In this document: positions 11,283 through 22,847 of the stretch, piece by piece
How positions within the stretch are numbered: position 1 is the stretch's first letter
Layout of the letters: every line of letters starts with the position of its first letter
Assembly: GCA_014155875.1 (NCBI GenBank)
Contig: JACEFZ010021782.1
Coordinates: forward strand, 256,001 to 320,000
DNA: 64,000 bases
Direction of reading: 5' to 3'
DNA from: Cepaea nemoralis
Taxonomy: Eukaryota > Mollusca > Gastropoda > Stylommatophora > Helicidae
Notes under the pieces: model-generated
The model's database searches: none
Told to the model about the DNA's origin: nothing
What the model saw: only the letters and a program-made list of their open reading frames with translations
Program-made: the position numbers and the translations under genes

Positions 11283-11780
11283 CCAACAACACAATGGGGT
11301 CGTGGTCAATTTTACACGCCTCCTACCCCGCCCCCTTCTTTCTATGTGCTCACTGTACCGTAACATCCAGCACCGTTATACAAATACACCCGAGATTTCC
11401 GCAGACATTCACAGGTCCGTACGTGAGGTGAGTATACAGTTTTTTTCTCTATAAACAGTTGTTCTATTAGACATTTTCTTCGACTAACATTCTTTTCAAT
11501 TAACATTTTGTCAATTCTCATTTTCTCTTCATTGCTTCCATTTTTCCATGCATTTGTTCCTCTCGTCCTGTCATCACCTTCTAATGTAGTCACAGGAGTT
11601 CTCCTTGACTGTATGTTGTGTTTGTGAATGTGTTTGTTTGCTGATGAAGGCTAACCGCCGCAACGTTCTGTATGTGTCGTAACTCTGTTATGTAAAGCTG
11701 CACTACTTTGTGTCATTATATATTGTTTAAACTTTCACAGCTTTACCGCAGTTCCACCAAATTTTATGCATACTTTTCTA
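11283..11780 (+). mobile_element. Penelope-like element pseudo-LTR (right arm)
   Basis: It lies directly upstream of the Penelope-like coding region and in its orientation. Position 11641-11678 contains a hammerhead-like core: CTGATGA, a GGC/GCC hairpin, GCAAC in place of GAAAC, and GTC before the expected cleavage point. Hammerhead motifs are documented in Penelope pseudo-LTRs. It pairs with the inverted copy at 8900-9397. Confidence 0.82.
11641..11678 (+). ncRNA. Degenerate hammerhead-ribozyme-like core
   Basis: The order is CTGATGA (11641-11647), a stem II hairpin AGGC-TAACC-GCC, then GCAAC where the active core needs GAAAC. A short stem III of two Watson-Crick and two wobble pairs follows, ending at GTC (11676-11678). 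I could not find a convincing stem I, and one invariant A is C. I infer a decayed type I hammerhead. Confidence 0.5.
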
Positions 11781-14700
11781 TGTTTTCAACTGCAACTAAT
11801 CGTACTATTTTCCTCTGCTTAACCAGTTATATGTTGCCATCGGGTGTTATATTTATTCACTGAACCATAGCCAGTACCAGCTATCTTTTCTGTGTTTATT
11901 TAGATCCACCGTATCTTCCATTGAGACTACATCATCATCCTCCTATTGTCTCGTCACATCCACCACCACTCCCATTTCATACCTACACATATACATTTGG
12001 GTCCTCTGCTTTATTCCATTTTTCTTATCTATACCCGCCTCTCATCCCCTGTTTCATATTTCATTCCCCACACCTCTCTGCCTTCCCCCTTACCATAACA
12101 TACACAGATTGTCTCGTTTTTCCTCATTCTCTACCTGTCCCGATATGGCTCCTACTTCTCCAACGTTCCATCAAGCTAGATCTCACATCATGTTCTGTTT
12201 CAGCCTATTACCTACTGATCTCAAACAAACGTGTCACGGATCTCGGCATCTACATTCTTAAGAAGACTCGAACCACCTGCCATGTTCACTTCTTAACAGC
12301 GTGCTTAAGATCGCGTATAGTGCCCCGAGGGTTCTCGTCACGGTTCCACCCGGCAGCAGGCAATCTTAACAGCCAGTCCGTGACACGTTTGTTACAGATT
12401 GACAGACAATGCTCCTTTAGTCGCATGCGGTGTATAGTGGCTAATTACGGGTACCAACTATCGGACCTCACGTCTCAAATTACAAAGCTATCGACACGCC
12501 TACGCGAGTTGACCACCCATAATTACTTTTTGTACTGTGTCATCCGTACTGTTATCAATACCTCTAACCATGCACTATATAAATCTCTATCTGTAGCTAA
12601 ACACGCAAAAATTGGCGGGTCTTCGTACCCGCTTGCCCCCCACTCCCCCTTCAACCCAGCCGGTGGATAATAGGCCCGACAATCGCGTAGTCTGCATTCC
12701 CCCTGATCTCCCTCTGTCAGACTTTGAGAGGGCGGTCTTGAACAAAGGCCTCCGTTTCATTCCGTTGCGACCATCGGTCGACTATTATACAGTACTACAG
12801 GACGTACACTAGGTTTCACCGTACTCTCCGACTGAAATACTTCTTCAGCACTAAAACCAACAACTCCGCCACTCCCACCCCCTCTAGCCCAGCTGATGAC
12901 TTTCAGAATTTCCAAGAGCCAAGTCTTCGTGGACACCTAACCCTGGATCTTCTAAGGCATTAGACCTGTTCATCGACAAAACGCTTTTTGACATTCAGAA
13001 ACTGCGACCAAGACCACTCAGACGTTCTAACCTCACTTCAGATGAAAGGGAGGCGCTGACCCAACTTCAACGTCGGGACGACATCATCATTAAACCCGCT
13101 GACAAGGGTGGAGCAGTCGTTGTTTGGCGGAAGGACTTGTACATTGCAGAAGGACATAAACAACTCAGTGATGGGTCTTTCTACCAACCACGCCCAACAG
13201 ATGACACAGTCGACAATAACCACCAGGTCAAACTGGTCACTTCTGCGCTGATCCAACAAGGGCTTCTTCCCCCAGAAGCCAAGTCTTAAATAAGTATGAC
13301 AGCTGCTTGGGCAGATCAATGTTTTGTATGCTGCCCAAAACACACAAACTGAACAATCCGGGCAGACCGATCGTATCAGCCTGTGCATGCCCCACTGAGC
13401 ACATATCCGGGTTCTTAGACAGAATTTTCCAACCGCTGGTTGGTGACCTCCCATCATATTTGAAAGACACCAACCATGCGATAGCGACGTTTGAATCTAT
13501 AACATTCACGTCTGATACCAGTATCACATCTTCACCCTTGATGTGACCTCACTGTACACGTCTATCCCACATAATGATGGTCTCTCAGCTATAAAGTTCT
13601 TCCTTGACAGGCGTCCCAACCCTACTATTGCCACGGACGCTATTCTGCGCCTGGCTGAGCTGGTCCGTACTCTCAACTCATTTGAGTTTAACGGCCAGTA
13701 CTTCAATCAGATCAGCGGGGTTGCAATGGGTACTAAAATGGGCCCTAGATACGCATGCCTTTTTATGGGCCACCTTGAGTACCAGATATGGCAACTCTAC
13801 AACGGTAGAATCCCTGAAATATACAGGCGATACATCGATGATGGTGTTGGTGTCACCTGTATGCCACGGGCGGATCTCGAAAGATTCAAAGACTTCTTCT
13901 CCAACTTTCATCCTTCTATCAAACTCACTTCCCATATTTCCTCTACTTCTGTCAACTTCTTAGACATTACCGTTTCTATTGGGACCCATGGTCTTACCAC
14001 GACGGTCTACTACAAACCGACTGACTCTCACGCCTTTCTACTCTACACCTCCTCTCACCCTCCGGCCTGCAAAGACGCTATTCCTTATTCTCAACTTCTG
14101 CGCCTTCGGCGACTATGCCAAAATGATGAGGATTTTCAGCACAAGGCTCAGGAAATGTTGGACTTCTTCAGGCTTCGTGGCTATCCGGATCATGTCCTAT
14201 CATCAGCCTTCCGCCGGGTTCTACCCGTTAGCCGCGCAGAGGCTCTCACCTCTGCACCTAGACCAAAAAACCTTCGACTGGTACTTTCTCTTACCTACCA
14301 TCCGCATAATTTTTCAGTCAAGAATATCCTCTTTCGACATCTATCTATCCTTCAAGCTGACTCTACTACCAGCGCGATATTTTCAGAGAAACCACTAGTG
14401 GCCTACAGACGTGACCGTAACCTCAGAGATGTACTCGTCCACAATAGAGTACAGGGATTTCCACCTCCACCCTCACAATTAGGAACTAGGGCTTGCCTGA
14501 GATCTCGATGCAAGACCTGCCCATATGTGATCCACACTACAGTAGTGCGATTACCCAAAGGCAATTTACGCATCACAGAAGAATTGTCCTGCACCAGTCG
14601 CAACATCATTTACGCCATAATATGCGAAAGGTGTGATATGAAGTACATTGGGGAGACGGGTCTCATGCTAGCCGACAGATTCCGCCAACATCTGATGGAC

Positions 14701-14900
14701 ATCAACACCAACGAGAGCAAGCCTGTCTCCACCCACTTCAATAGCGCCAACCATCAAGGTGCTTCCGATGTCCAGGTCACTGGCATCCAGTCCTGCTCCT
14801 CTGGTCCGCAACATCGCAAGAATACAGAAAACCGGCTCATATTCACTATGGGGTGCCTAACACCACACGGCCTCAACACCCAACATAGTTTCATCTAATC
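11781..14900 (+). pseudogene. Penelope-like element: RT with GIY-YIG endonuclease
   Basis: Coding blocks in order: an N-terminal region to about 12812 with VVCIPPDLPLSDFE; IIIKPADKGGAVVVW near 13085; the NNPGRPIVSACACPTEHISG region near 13350; then a 451-residue frame (13543-14898). That frame carries VAMGTKMGPRYACLFM, the RT active site YRRYIDDGVG, and a C-terminal GIY-YIG endonuclease (NIIYAIICERC, YIGETG, ADRFRQHL, THFNSANH). Penelope-like elements use this RT-plus-GIY-YIG pair to insert. Frameshifts near 12810, 13290 and 13545 show the copy is dead, although its last 1.35 kb is intact. Confidence 0.92.
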
Positions 14901-14984
14901 GCAGTCATTTCCCCTCTCCACTCTGTTGCTTCCACACCCTCCTGATAACACCCTTGTCCGGCCTCCAACTTATCCTCTACCCTG

Positions 14985-16122
14985 TCCCCTATGCCATGTG
15001 TGGCGTGTCATAGGCTCTTTTCCAATCTCTCTCTCTCTCTCTGTCTCTCTCTCAATCTCTCTCTCTCACTTTCTCTCAACAATCGTGCTTCTCTGTGCCT
15101 ACCTATGCCATGTGTGACGGGTCGTAGGCCCTTTTCCAATCTTCTCTCTCTCTCTTTCTCTCTTTCTCGGTCTCAATCTTTCTCTCTCTCTCTCTCATTC
15201 TCTCTCACCAATCTGGCTCCTCTGTGCCTACCTATGCCATGTGTGGCGTGTCATAGGCTCTCTTCCAATCTCTCTCTCCCCCCTCTCTCTCTCTCGTTCT
15301 CTCTCTCTCAATCTCTCTCTCATTCAATCTCAACGATTGTGCTTCCCTGCGCCTACCTATGCCATGTGTGGCGTGTCGCCCCTATGCCATGTGTGGCGTG
15401 TCGTAGGCTCTTTTCCTATCACTCTCTGTCTCTCTCTCTCTCAATCTCTCTCTCTCTCATTCTCCCTCAACAATCGTGCTTCTCTGTGCCTACCTATGCC
15501 ATGGGTGGAGTGTCGTAGACTTTTTTCCAATCTCTCTCTCAATCTCTCTCTCTCTCTCTCTCTCTCTCAATCTCTCTCTCTCATTCTCCCCCAACAATCG
15601 TGCTTCTCTGTGCCTACCTATGCCATGTGTGACGGGTCGTAGGCCCTGTTCCAATCTTCACTCTCTCTTTCTCTCTTTCTCGGTCTCAATCTCTCTCTCT
15701 CTCATTCTCTCTCAACAATCGTGCTTCTCTGTGCCTACCTATGCCATGTGTGGCCTGTCATAGGCTCTTTTCCAATCTCTCTCTGCCCCCTCTCTCTCTC
15801 TCTCTTTCTCTCTCGCAATCTCTCTCTCATTCAATCTCAACGATCGTGCTTCTCTGCGCCTACCTATGCCATGTGTGGCGTGTCGTAAGCTCTTTTGCAA
15901 TCTCTGTCTCTCTCAATCTCTCTCTCTCTCTCTCATTCTCTCTCAACAATCGTGCTTCTCTGTGCCTACATATAGTCATGTGTGGCGTGTCGTAGGCTCT
16001 CTTCCGATCTCTCTCTCTCTCGATCTCTCTCTCAATCTCTCTCTCTCTCATTCTCTCTCAACAATAGTGCTTCTCTGTGCCTACCTATGCCATGTGTGGC
16101 GTGTCGTAGGCTCTTTTCCAAA

Positions 16123-16150
<28 letters not shown>
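14985..16150. repeat. Satellite of ~120-bp short units with TC tracts
   Basis: About ten tandem units, each with CCTATGCCATGTGTGGCGTG, TCGTAGGCTCTTTTCCAATC, a TC tract broken by CAATCTC, and CAACAATCGTGCTTCTCTGT. Copies vary by TGACGG versus TGGCGT and by TC length. This is a shortened relative of the 270-300 bp unit at 9398-11282 and follows the Penelope coding region directly. Confidence 0.92.
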
Positions 16151-16154
<4 letters not shown>

Positions 16155-16401
16155 TCCATCTTGCTTCTCGGTGTCTACCTATTCCAACTATATTGCTGGT
16201 GGTCTGATGTTACACAGCCTCAATAACACAACCACTGGGGGGGGGGGGGTGGGGGGTTGATCCTCATATACGTTGTATAAAAATCAACCTTGCTGGCTCT
16301 ATTTCATAGGGTACAGTATGAGTGAAGCCTCGTATATGTAGACCGATCGACCCCATACACATCCGGTGGCGTGCCGCAGGCACTTCTCCAATCTCTATCT
16401 C

Positions 16402-16483
<82 letters not shown>

Positions 16484-16685
16484 CTCACTTCTCTGTGCCT
16501 ACATATTCCAACCATATTGCCGGTGGTCTGATTTCAACACAACCACTGGGTGATTTGATCCTCAAATACGTTGTATAACAATCAACCTTACTGCCTCTAT
16601 TCCATAGGGGACAGTATGAGGGAAGCCTCGTATTTGTAGACTGACCAACCCCGCATACATCAGGGGCGTGTCGTAGGCACTTTTC

Positions 16686-16775
<90 letters not shown>

Positions 16776-16972
16776 CTTGCTTCTCTGTGCCTACAAGTCC
16801 CAACTATATTGCCGGTGGTCTGATTTTAACACAACCACTGAGTGATTTGACCCTCAAATACGTTGTATAACAATCAACCTTACTGCCCCGAATTCATAGG
16901 GAACAGTATGAGTGAAGCCTCGTATTTGTAGACTGACCGACCCCGCATACATCAGGGGCGTGTCGTAGGCAC

Positions 16973-17050
<78 letters not shown>
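16151..17050. repeat. Satellite of ~300-bp long units with TC tracts
   Basis: Three units of the long form, resetting near 16255, 16556 and 16856. Each has TACGTTGTATAACAATCAAC, a CATAGGG-ACAGTATGAG segment, GGGGCGTGTCGTAGGCACTT and a TC tract of 70-100 bp. A G homopolymer lies near 16239-16256. The last TC tract runs straight into LINE sequence at 17051. Confidence 0.92.
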
Positions 17051-17051
<1 letters not shown>

Positions 17052-17310
17052 GACCTAAGACGGATGTTGGAAGTTCCTTGGACTGCTAAAGTAACTAACG
17101 ACGATTGCCTGAAAGAGGCTACTAAAACTAGAACATTATTTATACACAACAATAAGAAAGCGACAAACAGTTTTCTTTGGTCATGTGATGGGAAGAGAGG
17201 CATTATAGAACATCGTGAAACATCGAGGGGAAGAGAGGCAGAGGCAGACCAAGAGAAATTATGCTGAATGGATTAAGACGGTGACATGAAGGAATATCAT
17301 CAGTAGAGTT
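17051..17310 (+). mobile_element. LINE-B-like RT C-terminal fragment
   Basis: The frame encodes LRRMLEVPWTAKVTNDDCLK followed by frameshifted relics of the FFGHVMRREGIE and GKRGRGRQREIMLNG type that close LINE RT proteins before the 3' UTR. It is short, decayed and without RT active-site motifs. Confidence 0.65.
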
Positions 17311-17499
17311 GCTTGCTTGCTTGTGTTCGTTGGCTTGAGCTCCAACGCGAAGTCCTGTATGTCGGATGAAGGCATCCTGCTGTCCAACATCAGTGTGATG
17401 TCATACAGGACCTGAGGTTTGCGTGAGTATCCGTTGTCCCAAGTCTGGCTTATTGGTGTGCAGACTGGTGGTTCCTCGCCGTACAGGCAGACACTCTCC

Positions 17500-17605
17500 G
17501 GCTTCGGAGGAAATCAGTAGAGTGATCCAGAACACCAAAGACCGAGATCTGTGGAGAGCCATGAACGGCTGCGCCAGCTGGCAAGATGCTTGGTGATGAT
17601 GATTG
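17500..17605 (+). mobile_element. LINE 3' end fragment
   Basis: It encodes the closing ISRVIQNTKDRDLWRAMNG sequence seen at the end of LINE ORF2 proteins. A stop and a GATGATGAT-type tail follow near 17590. The 17311-17499 stretch before it has no motif I recognise. Confidence 0.55.
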
Positions 17606-17770
17606 TCAATGGGGTATATGTGTGTATACGTAAGGAAGTGGATGTGTGACTGTGTGGATGTACGACTGTGTGAGTATTTGTGTATTTGCGTGTATGAGAG
17701 TGTGTATGTGTCGATTATGTGGGTATGGGAAGGGGTGTATGTGTGAGCCTTGCTGTAATGAGGATATATC

Positions 17771-17772
<2 letters not shown>

Positions 17773-17842
<70 letters not shown>
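17773..17842. repeat. (GA)n microsatellite
   Basis: An uninterrupted GA tract of about 70 bp. Confidence 0.97.
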
Positions 17843-17844
<2 letters not shown>

Positions 17845-17885
17845 TACATTTTTGTTAGTGAATTTGTGATTGTGAGTGAGTATAT

Positions 17886-19221
17886 ACGAGGGGAAGTCAA
17901 TAAGTAAGTCACAAATGGCTGTAGAAAACAAAACTAACTATGATAACAACTTGAAACCAGTTTATTAGTATTCATACATTGCCCCTTTATTTCTCAACAT
18001 AATTTCCACCAACATTGATATACTTATTCCATCGTTTTATCAGTTCTCCCAAACGGACTGCAAAGAACTGCATGCTCTTTTTTTCTAAACCACGTTTTCA
18101 CTTCACATTCAACTTCGGCGTCATTCGCGAAATGTCTCCCGCCACGGTGGGTTTTCAGTAGACCAAAAAGATGGAAATCGCTAGGGGCTAAGTCGGGGCT
18201 GTAAGGTGGATGTTCCAGAACTTCCCACATTAGTTGGTTAAATTTCTCCTGAGTTAATCGAGCCGTATGTGGTCTGGCATTGTCATGAAGAAGCAACACG
18301 CCTCTAGTCTGCAGTCCTGGACGTTTTCTTCAAATTGTATCATGAAGTATCGACAGAACTTCACAGTAATATTCAGAATTCACATTGTCACCTGTCTTCT
18401 TGAAATTGGTTAAAAGCAATCCTTGACAATCCCAGAACACTGTCAGCATAACCTTCCCTGCTGATGGCACACAAGGCGAAGAAGGATGTTTCCATTGCAT
18501 TTAATCACGCTTTGATTCGGGCTGTTAGTGATGCACCCATGATTCGTCCCCAGTAACAATCCTGTTCAGCATGCCTTCTCCTTCATCTTCATATCGACGG
18601 AGAGGATGCAAGGGCAGGCCAAATCGGTTCATTTTGTGTTCCTCCTTCAATTGTCTAAGTACCCACCTTGAGCACACGTCCTTAAATTTCAATCGATCAT
18701 GCATTATGCTGTATGTTGAACCATGTGAGCACCCTATTGCAGATGCCACAGAGTCTATCGTTATTCGCCTGTCACCTCTAATCATCTCCTCCACCCGCTG
18801 CACTGATGCTTCTGTTGCAATCTCAACAGGACGACAAGATGGGATATCATCAACAATTTTAGAGCGTCTTTGATAAAAAAAATTTCTACCCAGCTAAGCA
18901 CCGTTTTACGGGACAAACATTTGTCAGCAAAAACAGGAAGCATTTCTTTATGAATGTCCTTTGCAGGCAGTCCTTTTGCCAACCAAATAATAAGAAAAGA
19001 AAACGCACAACAGCACGTTGCTCTTTGGTTGTACACTCCGTAAGTACAGTCGCCATTTTATTTATGCGCTGCGCATGCGTATGAGACACCTAGCGCCACC
19101 TTACAAACGGGAATATAAAGTTCGATGTTGCTGTCACCTAATGACACCTGTAGAAAACACCAACTACATTTACCTGCCATCCCACATAACTGTGTGACTT
19201 ACTTATTGACTTCGCCCTCGC
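17886..19221 (-). mobile_element. Full-length mariner element with terminal inverted repeats
   Basis: The left end GAAGTCAATAAGTAAGTCAC (17892-17911) and the right end GTGACTTACTTATTGACTTC (19193-19212) are perfect inverted repeats, extended outward by CGAGGGG and CCCTCG. The element is about 1.33 kb, normal for mariner. A TA precedes the left end; the right flank is CA, probably a mutated duplication. It carries one transposase gene on the minus strand. Confidence 0.93.
18024..19056 (-). pseudogene. Mariner transposase (DD34D), broken
   Basis: The start is the ATG at 19056 (MATVLTECTTKEQRAVVRFL). The N-terminal helix-turn-helix region is frameshifted near 18890. The next frame has RVEEMIRGDRRITIDSVASA, LKFKDVCSRWVLRQL and VTGDESWVHH (first Asp). 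The last has LLHDNARPHTARLTQEKF (second Asp) and YSPDLAPSDFHLFG (third Asp). I count exactly 34 residues between the second and third Asp, giving DD34D as in mariner. The frames at 18525-18803 and 18024-18299 differ and the stretch between holds a TGA, so it is inactive. Confidence 0.92.
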
Positions 19222-19469
19222 ACGTATGCGAGGGACTGTATTTGTGTATTATTAAGTGAGTGCATTACTGTGAGAGTTAGTGTAAATGATTTAAGTACGA
19301 GTATGTATGTTTGTATGTGTTTATGCATGAGCATATGTACGTGTGTCTGCCTCTGTGTCTGTATCTCTCAACATGATAATATGCATTGTTTACACCATTC
19401 ATTTATCAGTGTTTTTTTTTTTATTTCTATGTGAATGTAACATGCACACTAGATAATTGATGAACGAAA

Positions 19470-19560
19470 TATGAGTGATTGGAAGGGCCGAAGGTGAGAC
19501 GGGCCTGCGTGCCCAAAGTGTGGCCCTTTGAAAATAAAGTTCGTTCGTTCGTTCGTTCGA
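19470..19560 (+). mobile_element. Retroposon 3' end with (TTCG)n tail
   Basis: GAAGGGCCGAAGGTGAGACG, GTGGCCCTTTGAAAATAAAG and then four TTCG repeats. A 3' UTR-like end with AATAAA followed by a short tandem tail is typical of LINEs or SINEs of the CR1/RTE sort. No coding part is visible. Confidence 0.5.
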
Positions 19561-19679
19561 TACATCAAAGCCATTCCACGATAGAAAGTACGTTGTGATT
19601 ATTAACTTGAACGATTTATCTGTAGCATCATTAGTTTATCCTATGGAATATACAGTCTCTGGGGTGGTGTTTGTCCGTC

Positions 19680-20115
19680 AAGAATGATGATGATCATTCA
19701 TTTCATCCAGTGGGTTGAAAGTTTGGAGCCATGAGTTCTAAGATGGCCTATTTTGGCTAAACATTTTCTTTGACAATGTGGGCAAGGAATGTTTGATTTT
19801 CCAGAAGGAGGATCTCATGCAGTGGTTTTTGTTTTATGTTCAGCCTTTTTTCTCAACTCTTGAAACCTGTTTGCTTCACGAGTGACTACACCTTTGCATA
19901 ATGATGTGCGCCACGAATTTCGGTCTTAGGCAGCAGTCTCCCAAGTGTCGCGATGAATTTCAGAAGCTCTTTTTTTTCTTCAGGGTGTCATCGAAACGCT
20001 TTCTCTGGCCGCCTTGGGAGCGTTTACCACAACGCAGCTCACCGTGAAATTAGTTTATGGAGCATGTGATCTGGCATGCGAGTCAAGTGACCAGCCGTGC
20101 GAATCTGATTCTTCA
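19680..20115 (-). mobile_element. LINE-C 3' end
   Basis: On the minus strand this encodes a decayed C-terminus: RIRTAGHLTRMPDHM, then RRPEKAFR-type sequence and a degraded CPHCQRKCLAK finger. It ends in ATCATCATCATTCTTGA near 19683. It aligns with the copies at 53965-55095 and 59223-59886. Confidence 0.75.
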
Positions 20116-20450
20116 TTAGTAGAGTGTGGATACTGGGCATGAACGCTCTTTCTAAGACTGAGATCTTGTCCATTACCATCACAAGAGTGTTCATGTCTCT
20201 CCACAGATCTCACTTGTTGATGTTCTGGATTAATTATATAGATGGCATACTTTCATGCCACTGTCTTAGACCACCAATCAGCCTTTCTCTCAGTCGGTCG
20301 CTTCCTCTTCTACAGCAGTTATTTTCGGTGGACTCGGCGTTCTCCAATTCTTCTCCTTTTATTGTGTGACCAAAAACACCGTTTGTCTCTTTCTTGTGTT
20401 TTTGTGTAATTGTCACAGAATAAACTTGTTAGTTCGATCAATGACAGACT
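20116..20450 (-). mobile_element. LINE-B-like fragment
   Basis: The minus strand reads ELTSLF, then KRQTVFFGHTIK- and ENAESTENNCCRRGSDRLRE-type sequence and LRQWHESMPSI. This is the conserved closing region of a LINE RT protein, with frameshifts. It directly abuts the LINE-C 3' end, so one is probably inserted in the other. Confidence 0.6.
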
Positions 20451-22575
20451 AGACCCGACCTTAGTCTGCAAAAACAGCAACCCTTTGATGTTGTAGGGAA
20501 TGAGATCAAAGTGAGTCGCGTCGCGATGTCTACACATGGTCGACATTTTGTTGGCAAGTTGTTGTTCGAGAGACGTGCACTGGCGTCATCTGTCTGCAAG
20601 GCGGGAGACGGCCGTTGAAAGTGATGGACAGAATGTCTGCCTGAGGTCGGAAGGATTCTGTGATATGGGGGAAAGGTCTCTGGCTCACAGACAGCCAGGA
20701 TCTTTGCTGTATGAGACAAAGAATTTCCCAGATGAAAGTGAACTTGACAGCGAATTGACTCCGGTTAGTCTAGAAACAGGAGGACAAAGCCAGATTCTGG
20801 ACTGATTGGCATCTGGACTTTTTGGTGACGTCACTCAAGCACCCATATAAAACCCAGTGCGGTAAACAAGTGGAGGGAGTCGGAAAAAACATTCTGAAGT
20901 GTTAGGATCGGTGCATTATTCCGAGTTGTGTTACATGAGAGAGACTATGATGTCTAAGTGGTGATAGTTATCCGCGGACATAGATCCAGTCTGATTGCAT
21001 AGTTTCTCGAGTAGCAACTGAAATAGGCATATGGTAGGCTATTTATAATATCTAATTTAAGAGTATGATTAGGAATAGAGTACAGTGCTTTGCGGTGATC
21101 TAATGTATTATAGGTGCCGTGATATAATGTATTATGATTAGTGATAGAATGTTCTATTAGTGCGGTGCTAGAAAGTATCATAGGAGCGTCGGCACTGGTA
21201 TCCTATTGTGTGGCTTCAACTAGCTTGTGTGATATATAATTTTACTCAGGGAGTTGAGGACAATGTAGTGGAATAATAATTAGAGAGATTAAAGATGGTT
21301 GAGAGGAGGAAGAGGTATGTGAAATGGTAGGATCTTCCAGTAGGGCATCTGCTGGGTTTCTACCCGTTCCTTTATTCTTTCCTGGTGTTGCCATGTCTCA
21401 GATCATATGATTGAGTTATTTGGCCGTATGACAGAGATCGGATCTCTGTTATAGATCTGAGTGCTGTTATTGGCCTACACTTACCTAATTCCGGCCAGGA
21501 CTGAGTTGCCCTCACCATAGTATTCTCTATTCTACAGGTTCCATTTACAGGTCCACGTATGTGTGCTCTGATTTTCAACAGTGAAGCTAACACAATTTTA
21601 GAAGATGATGGCTCAGAATTTGAAGACAGAAGTTGCTGAGAGGCCGCTACATTGGGCTTACACCCAAGTTGGTTTGCGGGAACCTGGCTTCTGCTGAGCA
21701 GGACATGCTGATAAGATTATGATTAGCAAGTGATAGTGGTATCATTGAACAGTCAGATCATTGTAGAGATACACTATTGATACCAGGAACATTCACACCA
21801 AAGTTATACTGATACAGAGAACATTTAGACTGTGGTGTTAATATGGGGAATCTTTACAACCAGTGACACTAGATCCATTGAGATTTCCCCAATAACAGTG
21901 ACAATAGGGTTAGAATTTTCTGATTAACAATGAGTTAAACCGAGGAAATTCATAGTGTGAATCAGATTGAAGACTCTCATTGGACAGTATTTGTCATAGG
22001 TGTCCAAGCATCCTAGTGGTTCAAGAGACAACGGAGGAAGTCTTCACGTGACCGGAGGATCATCACCTGGGTGAGGCTACTTGTATGGGATACATGGTGC
22101 TGGTGTGTTTTCAGCACAGGGATGAGAATGACTATACTCCTGAACACTGATCTGAGCCTATAGACACTTTAGAGTACACGTCACACATTCTACACGTTAT
22201 ACACACACACACCCACCTTCTCCTACATATACTCTCTGCTTTAATAAATTTCTTGTTTTTATTTGTTGAGGCTAGAGTTGTCAAGTATGTTATGTTGGGG
22301 AAGAATGAGAGGGGGCATGATCCAGGGGTGAGTAAGAGTGAGAGGAAGGTGTCTTCAGATTGAAGGAGTGTGTGGACGGAGTCTGCTGGATATCTCCAGG
22401 ATAGAGATATTGGATTAAAAAATAATGTGGGTGTTGATTCCCCTCACTCCAGGGACGACACTAAAGTGGTAAAGAAGAACAAGTAACTACTACGACATTC
22501 ATTCTTTACACACACGACAGTAATGTTCTATTGCCATTAGCCCTTTTCGGGCAATCATTGTTAGTTAATCTGACC
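20451..22575. other. Unassigned 2.1 kb, relatively free of repeats
   Basis: No SINE, LINE or satellite recognised. It contains a CRE palindrome with a TATA box at 20826-20852 and an AATAAA near 22243. A 20536-20805 + frame ends 20 bp before the CRE. This could be an LTR, a promoter with a non-coding first exon, or chance. The sequence does not decide. Confidence 0.4.
20826..20852 (+). promoter_or_regulatory. Candidate core promoter: CRE plus TATA box
   Basis: TGACGTCA, the full CREB/ATF palindrome, lies at 20826-20833. TATAAAA lies at 20846-20852, only 12 bp further. The order and spacing suit a TATA promoter on the + strand with initiation near 20880. The nearest host gene starts coding 16 kb downstream and clearly has an upstream non-coding exon, but nothing here links the two. 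An LTR promoter is equally possible. Confidence 0.4.
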
Positions 22576-22579
22576 GCTC

Positions 22580-22581
<2 letters not shown>

Positions 22582-22612
<31 letters not shown>

Positions 22613-22642
22613 TAGAGAGAGAGAGAGGGAGGGAGAGAGAGA
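22582..22642. repeat. (GA)n microsatellite with GATA interruptions
   Basis: GA repeats interrupted by single ATA and GGG steps. Confidence 0.9.
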
Positions 22643-22796
22643 TGGGTATAACTAATTAAATGACTCAACACACTCGAAATCTTCCAGTTCATATTACCGA
22701 GTCGGTATTCACAATATTGTAAATATCATGAATTACTTATCATTTGGGATATTCATAGACTGAAGCATTTACGTCAGAACCAAGATTGGGTAATGA

Positions 22797-22797
22797 G

Positions 22798-22847
<50 letters not shown>

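Noticed and set aside
17064..17267. Possible host exon with MLEVPWTAKVTNDDCLKEA
   Set aside because: Matches the end of LINE RT proteins, with frameshifts, and parallels other LINE-B fragments in the window.
20540..22480. LTR retrotransposon or solo LTR
   Set aside because: TATA and AATAAA are present, but I found no matching second LTR, target duplication or primer-binding site. Left as unassigned.
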